Source: Aldehydirespirator sp965116665
Lineage (GTDB): Bacteria > Actinomycetota > Acidimicrobiia > Acidimicrobiales > Aldehydirespiratoraceae
Length of the DNA stretch: 64,000 nt
Reading direction: 5' to 3'
NCBI GenBank assembly: GCA_965116665.1
Contig: OZ220709.1
Coordinates: forward strand, 3,534,001 to 3,598,000
The notes under the pieces are model-generated. The model did not search any database. It was not told the DNA's origin and saw only the letters and a list, made by a program, of their open reading frames with translations. Of this stretch, positions 60,110 to 64,000 are shown piece by piece. Numbering within the stretch: position 1 is the first letter of the stretch; every line of letters begins with the position of its first letter. The translations under genes were made by a program, and so were the position numbers.

Positions 60110-60756
60110 GGCGCCAAGCGCTCGACCACCCAGTCCCCGCCGGTGGTCCCGTCCGGGCGGCGGTAGCGCAGGCGGTCGTGCAGGCGGCTGCGGCGTCCCT
60201 GCCAGAACTCGACCGTGACCGGTCGCACCAGGTAGCCGCCCCAGTGGGCCGGGCGCGGCACCGTGCCGGACGCTGCGAAGCGGGCCTCGGTCTCGGCGGT
60301 CAGGCGCTCCAGTTCGGCCCGATCGGCGATCACCTCGGACTGCGGCGACGCACTGGCCGCGATCTGGGCGCCCCGGGGTCTCGACGCGAAGTAGGCGTCG
60401 CTCTCGCCGTCGGGCAGGTGCTCCACCGTTCCCACCACCCGCACCTGGCGCTCGAGGGGGTGCCACAAGAAGCACAGCGACGCCCGGTGCGACCGGTCCA
60501 GGTCCAGCCCCTTGGCCGACCGCCGGTTGGTGTGGAACACGAAGCCGCGCCCGTCGAGCCCCTTGAGGAGCACCGCCCGGGCCGAGGGCCAGCCGTCGGC
60601 GCCGGTTGTGGCCAGGATGACCGCGTTGGCGTCATAGGGCTTCGTCGACAGCCACTCATCGAACCAGCGCTTGAACTGGTCGATGGGGTCGTCAGCGACA
60701 TCCTCGGTGCTGAGCCCGACCTCTGAGTACTGCTCGCGCATCTGCGCCAGATCCAT
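60106..60756 (-). CDS. pdxH: Pyridoxamine 5'-phosphate oxidase
   Basis: FMN enzyme making pyridoxal 5'-phosphate; 216 residues. ILATTGADGWPSARAVLLKG and FVFHTNRRSAKGLDL form the FMN site; SPQSEVIADRAELE and WQGRRSRLHDRLRYRR near the end are diagnostic. ATG 60756 is at leaderless spacing from TAGAGT, and serS ends 18 bases upstream, so it may be read both ways. Confidence 0.95.
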   Translation of the reverse strand: MDLAQMREQYSEVGLSTEDVADDPIDQFKRWFDEWLSTKPYDANAVILATTGADGWPSARAVLLKGLDGRGFVFHTNRRSAKGLDLDRSHRASLCFLWHPLERQVRVVGTVEHLPDGESDAYFASRPRGAQIAASASPQSEVIADRAELERLTAETEARFAASGTVPRPAHWGGYLVRPVTVEFWQGRRSRLHDRLRYRRPDGTTGGDWVVERLAP

Positions 60757-60762
60757 GCCCCG

Positions 60763-60768
60763 ACTCTA
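60763..60768 (-). promoter_or_regulatory. -10 element TAGAGT, leaderless start of pdxH
   Basis: On the minus strand TAGAGT, six bases, then ATG at 60756. Confidence 0.45.
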
Positions 60769-60774
60769 GGCATC

Positions 60775-62061
60775 TCAGCAGAAGACGATGGACGTGGTCC
60801 CACCCATGTACGGATGCAGGGCCTCGGGGACGGCGACCGAGCCGTCGGGCCGGCGGTAGGTCTCCACCAGCGCGGCCCACACCCGGGGCACAGCCAGACC
60901 CGAGCCGTTGAGGCTGTGCATCATCTGGGTACGGCCCCCGGCCTCCGGCCGGAACCGGATGTTCGCCCGCCGGGTCTGGTAGTCGCGGCACCACGAGATG
61001 CTCGACACCTCCAGCCAGCGGTCGGCTCCGGGGGCGTACACCTCGATGTCGAACGTTCGGGCCGATGCGTCTCCCAGGTCTGCGGTGCACAGGTCGAGAA
61101 TCCGGTGGGCCAGGCCGAGGTCGGCTATGGCCCGCTCGGCCCGGTCGAGGATCTCGGCGTGCAGGTCATGGGCCTGCTCGGGGGTGCAGAAGCCGTACAG
61201 TTCCACCTTGTCGAACTCGTGAACCCGCAGCAGACCGCGGGTGTCCCGACCGGCCGCGCCCGCCTCCCGCCGGAAGCACGACGTGTGACCCATCAGCCTC
61301 ACCGGAAGGTCGGCCTCCTCGACGATCTCGCCCGACAGCAGCGATGTCAGAGGAACCTCGGCGGTGGGGATGGCCCACAGCCCGTCGCGCTCCACCTGGT
61401 AGGCCTCGTCGGAGAACTTGGGAAGGTGCCCGGTGCTGGTCATGGTGTCGGTCCGCACCAGCGTGGGCGGCCTGATCTCCTCGTACAGGTCCCGGTTGCG
61501 GTCGAGCCCGTAGTCGATGAGGGCCCGCACCAGCCGGGCCCCCAGCCCCCGGTACATGGCGAACATGGAGCCCGACATGCGCACGGCCCGGTCGATGTCG
61601 AGAATGCCGAGCTCGGTGCCGATGTCCCAGTGCGGCACCCTCTGGTGGTCCTGATAGGAGCCCGGGTCGTAGCCGGTGGTGCGCACCACTACGTTGTCGT
61701 CGGGTCCCGAGCCGTCGGGGCAGTCCTCCGCCGGCATATTGGGAACGAACAGCAGGATCCGGCGGATCCACTCCGAGAGCTGCTCGGCCTCAGCGGACAG
61801 CTCGTCGACGCGGGCGCCGAGTTCCCGGCTGCGAGCCCGTAGCTCCTCGGCCTCGCCAGCCCGACCGTCGCGGTGGAGGGCGCCGACCTCGGCCGAGATC
61901 CGCTTCACCTCAGACCTCAGTTCGTCGGCCTCGTTCACCAGTGCCCTCCGACGCTCGTCGTGCACGACGACCTGGTCGAGGGGCTCGGTCGGCTCGCCCC
62001 GGCGGGCAACAGCGGCTTTGACTGTCTCGGGTTCGGCCCTCAATTGGCGCAAGTCGAGCAT
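60775..62061 (-). CDS. serS: Seryl-tRNA synthetase
   Basis: Class II synthetase of 428 residues: N-terminal coiled-coil arm (~25-100) and catalytic domain with motif 2 around TSCFRREAGAAGRDTRGLLR and motif 3 near LNGSGLAVPRVWAALVE. It also charges tRNA(Sec) with serine, the substrate of SelA in this window. ATG 62061 starts the canonical MLDLRQLR and is at leaderless spacing from TACCGT. Confidence 0.97.
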   Translation of the reverse strand: MLDLRQLRAEPETVKAAVARRGEPTEPLDQVVVHDERRRALVNEADELRSEVKRISAEVGALHRDGRAGEAEELRARSRELGARVDELSAEAEQLSEWIRRILLFVPNMPAEDCPDGSGPDDNVVVRTTGYDPGSYQDHQRVPHWDIGTELGILDIDRAVRMSGSMFAMYRGLGARLVRALIDYGLDRNRDLYEEIRPPTLVRTDTMTSTGHLPKFSDEAYQVERDGLWAIPTAEVPLTSLLSGEIVEEADLPVRLMGHTSCFRREAGAAGRDTRGLLRVHEFDKVELYGFCTPEQAHDLHAEILDRAERAIADLGLAHRILDLCTADLGDASARTFDIEVYAPGADRWLEVSSISWCRDYQTRRANIRFRPEAGGRTQMMHSLNGSGLAVPRVWAALVETYRRPDGSVAVPEALHPYMGGTTSIVFC

Positions 62062-62067
62062 CCACCG

Positions 62068-62073
62068 ACGGTA
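62068..62073 (-). promoter_or_regulatory. -10 element TACCGT, leaderless start of serS
   Basis: On the minus strand TACCGT, six bases, then ATG at 62061. Confidence 0.5.
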
Positions 62074-62183
62074 CCGGCTCATGCCGCCGCGCGTGGCGTG
62101 CCCGGCGGTGCCACTTGCCCGAGTGGACATCCACACTTATCCTCAAGTTAGGGTCGGGCTGTGGACAGTCCAGCAACATTAAC

Positions 62184-62204
62184 TGTAATAACATGTGCAT
62201 TACA
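62184..62204. promoter_or_regulatory. Inverted repeat TGTAAT-N9-ATTACA upstream of the KamA-like gene
   Basis: Perfect six-base arms with ACATGT inside the spacer, in an A/T-rich ~80-base leader that stands out from the GC-rich surroundings. It could be an operator or an mRNA hairpin. The gene starts 32 bases downstream. Confidence 0.55.
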
Positions 62205-62236
62205 AACAGATACAGACAGAGTAACCGAGAAGTAAG

Positions 62237-63763
62237 ATGAAGAAGACAAAATACGTACCTACCGACAGAGAGCGCCAGGTCCTCGACCATGTTGAGAACC
62301 CCCGTTACGACCGCCAGATCGTCAACGGTCTGGCCCCGTTCATCAACGAGAGCGCGCCCGAGGACATGCGCGGCTTCTACACCCCGGTCGAGTTGTCCGA
62401 CCTGCAGAGCCTCAAGGGAACCGACCGCGATGTCGAGGACCGAATGCCGGTCAAGATCACCCGCCACTACTTCGACATGGCCCGCAACAGCCCGGCGCTC
62501 CAGAAGCTGGTCAAGGGCTCGCCGGACGAGACCCTGAACCTCGACGGCGAGGAGGACCCGGCCGGCCAGCTCGACTACAGCCCCATCGAGGGGATCCTGC
62601 ACAAGTACGAGATGGCACTGCTGTATGTGATCTCGACCTGCTCGGCCCACTGCCGGTTCTGCTACCGGGAGGAGCTGATCGCCCGCAAGGACATCGAGCG
62701 GGCCGACGGCACCGTCAAGAAGAAGGGCCTCGCCCAGGTGGCCGAGGTGACCGACTACATCCGCACCCACAACGCCGCGGTCATGGCCAACGGCGGCCGC
62801 CATCCCGAGACCGGCCGGCCCAAGCTGCGGGAGATCCTGCTCTCGGGCGGCGATCCGATGGTGCTGCCCAACTCCAAGCTGGCCGGCTGGTTCACTGCGC
62901 TGGCCGAGGCGGGAGCGGAGGTCATAAGGGTGGGGACCAAGGAGCTCGCCTTCCACCCCGACCGTTTCGACGACGCGTTCCTGTCGATGGTCGACCGGTT
63001 CCACGAGGTGTACCCCGATGTGGCCCTGCGGCTGATGGTGCACTTCAACCATCCCGACGAGCTGCTGGCCAAGGACGCCGACGGCAGCTACATCTGTGAC
63101 GAGCACGGGCGCTACGAGTGGAATCCCAGCACCCGGCGGGCCGTGGACGCGGTCGTGTCGCGCGGCTGGATCTGCGTGGAGAACCAGTCCCCGATCATCC
63201 GGGGGGTCAACGACGACGCGGACGCCCTGCGCATCCTGCAACGCACCCTCAAGGCGGCCGGCATCGAGAACCACTACTTCTTCGGCGGCCGCAACATCGT
63301 GGCCTACAAGGCTTTCAACGTGCCCATCGAGACCGCGTGGCAGATACTCAACGACTCGCAGCGAGGACTGTCGGGCGTCGAGGCCCACGCCAGGCTCACC
63401 TGCGTGCACTTCAAGGGCAAGACCGAGGTCTCGGCGATCACCGAGGCGCCGATCCCGGGCGTGCCCGGCGCCGAGAACGGGGTCGTCGTCTTCAAGGTGC
63501 TGCGCAGCCCTGCCGATGCCGGCGAGCGCGGCAAGGTGGCCATCGTCGGGCGCAACCCGGAAGCCCTGTGGTTCGATGACTACACGGACCGTGTCATCAT
63601 CGACGAGGCCGGGCTATTCGACTACTACCGGAGCACCGGGGCGGCCTCCGCAGCCTCCACCAACGGCGCAGCCCAGGCGAGCCAGCCCCGCCGCACTCCG
63701 GCAGACCGGCATCGCGACGAGGAGATCCACAAGCACCGAACCCCGGCCCAGCCCCGGACCTGA
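62237..63763 (+). CDS. KamA-family radical SAM protein (lysine 2,3-aminomutase-like)
   Basis: A 508-residue radical SAM protein. The [4Fe-4S] motif is CSAHCRFC (C135, C139, C142); ILLSGGDPMVLPNSKL, LMVHFNHPDEL and CVENQSPIIRGVNDD match KamA-type aminomutases. The PLP-binding PGGGGK motif of lysine 2,3-aminomutase is not present, and the region instead reads NHYFFGGRNIVAYKAFN. The C-terminal ~40 residues are polar, rich in Ala, Arg and His, and probably disordered. Substrate (Lys, Glu or other amino acid) is therefore open. Start ATG 62237 with AGAAG upstream. Confidence 0.82.
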   Translation: MKKTKYVPTDRERQVLDHVENPRYDRQIVNGLAPFINESAPEDMRGFYTPVELSDLQSLKGTDRDVEDRMPVKITRHYFDMARNSPALQKLVKGSPDETLNLDGEEDPAGQLDYSPIEGILHKYEMALLYVISTCSAHCRFCYREELIARKDIERADGTVKKKGLAQVAEVTDYIRTHNAAVMANGGRHPETGRPKLREILLSGGDPMVLPNSKLAGWFTALAEAGAEVIRVGTKELAFHPDRFDDAFLSMVDRFHEVYPDVALRLMVHFNHPDELLAKDADGSYICDEHGRYEWNPSTRRAVDAVVSRGWICVENQSPIIRGVNDDADALRILQRTLKAAGIENHYFFGGRNIVAYKAFNVPIETAWQILNDSQRGLSGVEAHARLTCVHFKGKTEVSAITEAPIPGVPGAENGVVVFKVLRSPADAGERGKVAIVGRNPEALWFDDYTDRVIIDEAGLFDYYRSTGAASAASTNGAAQASQPRRTPADRHRDEEIHKHRTPAQPRT

Positions 63764-63780
63764 CCGGCCCACCAAGGAGC

Positions 63781-63797
63781 GGGCGGGCACCCCGCCC
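63781..63797. terminator. Hairpin between convergent genes
   Basis: GGGCGGG-CAC-CCCGCCC, between the stops of the KamA-like gene and the minus-strand gene at the window edge. Short loop and no T run; may terminate in both directions. Confidence 0.5.
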
Positions 63798-63800
63798 GGG

Positions 63801-64000
63801 TCAGGCCGCGACCAGCGAGTCGAGGTGACCGGCGAGGTGTGACACAAGGTCGCGGCTGTCGTCGCTGGCGCCGCAGATGAAGCTCGACTTGCGCCTGCGC
63901 AAGAAGTTCAGCCCGATGATGTACATGCCGGGGGACTCGGTGACGACCCCGCCGTCGTGGCGGATCTGGCCCTTCCGGTCGATCACACCGACGTCGAGCC
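63801..64000 (-). CDS. FAD/NAD(P)-binding oxidoreductase, C-terminal part (5' end outside window)
   Basis: The last ~66 codons of a minus-strand gene. The segment GVIDRKGQIRHDGGVV, PGMYIIGLNFLRRRKSSFI and the closing helix DLVSHLAGHLDSLVAA resembles C-termini of FAD-dependent pyridine-nucleotide-type oxidoreductases, where GxYIIGL is the end of the FAD domain. Too little is present to name a substrate. Confidence 0.6.
   Translation of the reverse strand, partial: LDVGVIDRKGQIRHDGGVVTESPGMYIIGLNFLRRRKSSFICGASDDSRDLVSHLAGHLDSLVAA

Overview
The window looks like a chromosomal segment of a high-GC actinobacterium, most plausibly an acidimicrobiia-like lineage; that placement is inference. Supporting signs are a WhiB protein, an F420-type luciferase-like oxidoreductase, the EgtA/YbdK-type ligase, a cysteine-free actinobacterial Mrp, and many genes whose ATG/GTG lies exactly six bases after a TANNNT hexamer, as expected for leaderless mRNAs.

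Bases 1-17,400 are ordinary core and metabolic genes: a partial enoyl-CoA hydratase, OsmC, a carboxylate-amine ligase, an aldehyde dehydrogenase split by a G8 tract, an unusual single-chain [2Fe-2S]/molybdenum-hydroxylase fusion, ErpA and Mrp (Fe-S assembly), an Ala-rich membrane protein, an fxsA / nitroreductase-SRPBCC / LLM operon, selA-selB, whiB, an NfeD-like protein and a divergent STAS/receiver pair, ending at tRNA-Pro(CGG).

Bases ~17,475-32,530 are an accessory region of lower GC with mobile DNA. It holds a truncated IS3 orfA; a two-gene unit joining an IS1595-type zinc-ribbon/winged-helix protein to an AbiEii-like nucleotidyltransferase (a probable type IV toxin-antitoxin of unusual make-up); two lipoproteins with Pro/Glu/Thr linkers, the second cut off by insertion sequences; an ISL3 element interrupted by an IS21 element with clear inverted repeats and a 4-bp target duplication; an IS110 element with a structured end that may encode a bridge RNA; remnants of another gene pair; a cell-wall amidase; and an AlbA_2/Schlafen-type regulator bracketed by duplicated sequence and 11-bp iterons.

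Bases 33,682-49,395 form one compact minus-strand operon of 15 genes, mostly overlapping: HpaB-like monooxygenase, UbiD-like decarboxylase, GntR regulator, ACMSD-type amidohydrolase, GlcG, a complete peptide-type ABC importer, RidA, a gamma-glutamyltranspeptidase relative, an M24 protein, a cupin and a DUF2848 protein. The promoter has consensus -35/-10 boxes, and a GntR/FadR-type palindrome (TTGTCTGACAA) lies on the -10. This reads as an uptake and breakdown system for an aromatic compound, probably conjugated to an amino acid or peptide; the substrate is unknown.

Bases 49,499-64,000 return to core functions: an MFS exporter, VOC protein, flavin reductase (possible partner of the HpaB-like enzyme), EamA transporter, asd-lysC, an anti-sigma-like ATPase, dut, orn, a metallo-beta-lactamase-fold hydrolase, TlpA/CcdA thiol-redox genes with a poly-gamma-glutamate hydrolase relative, serS-pdxH, and a KamA-family radical SAM protein behind an AT-rich leader.
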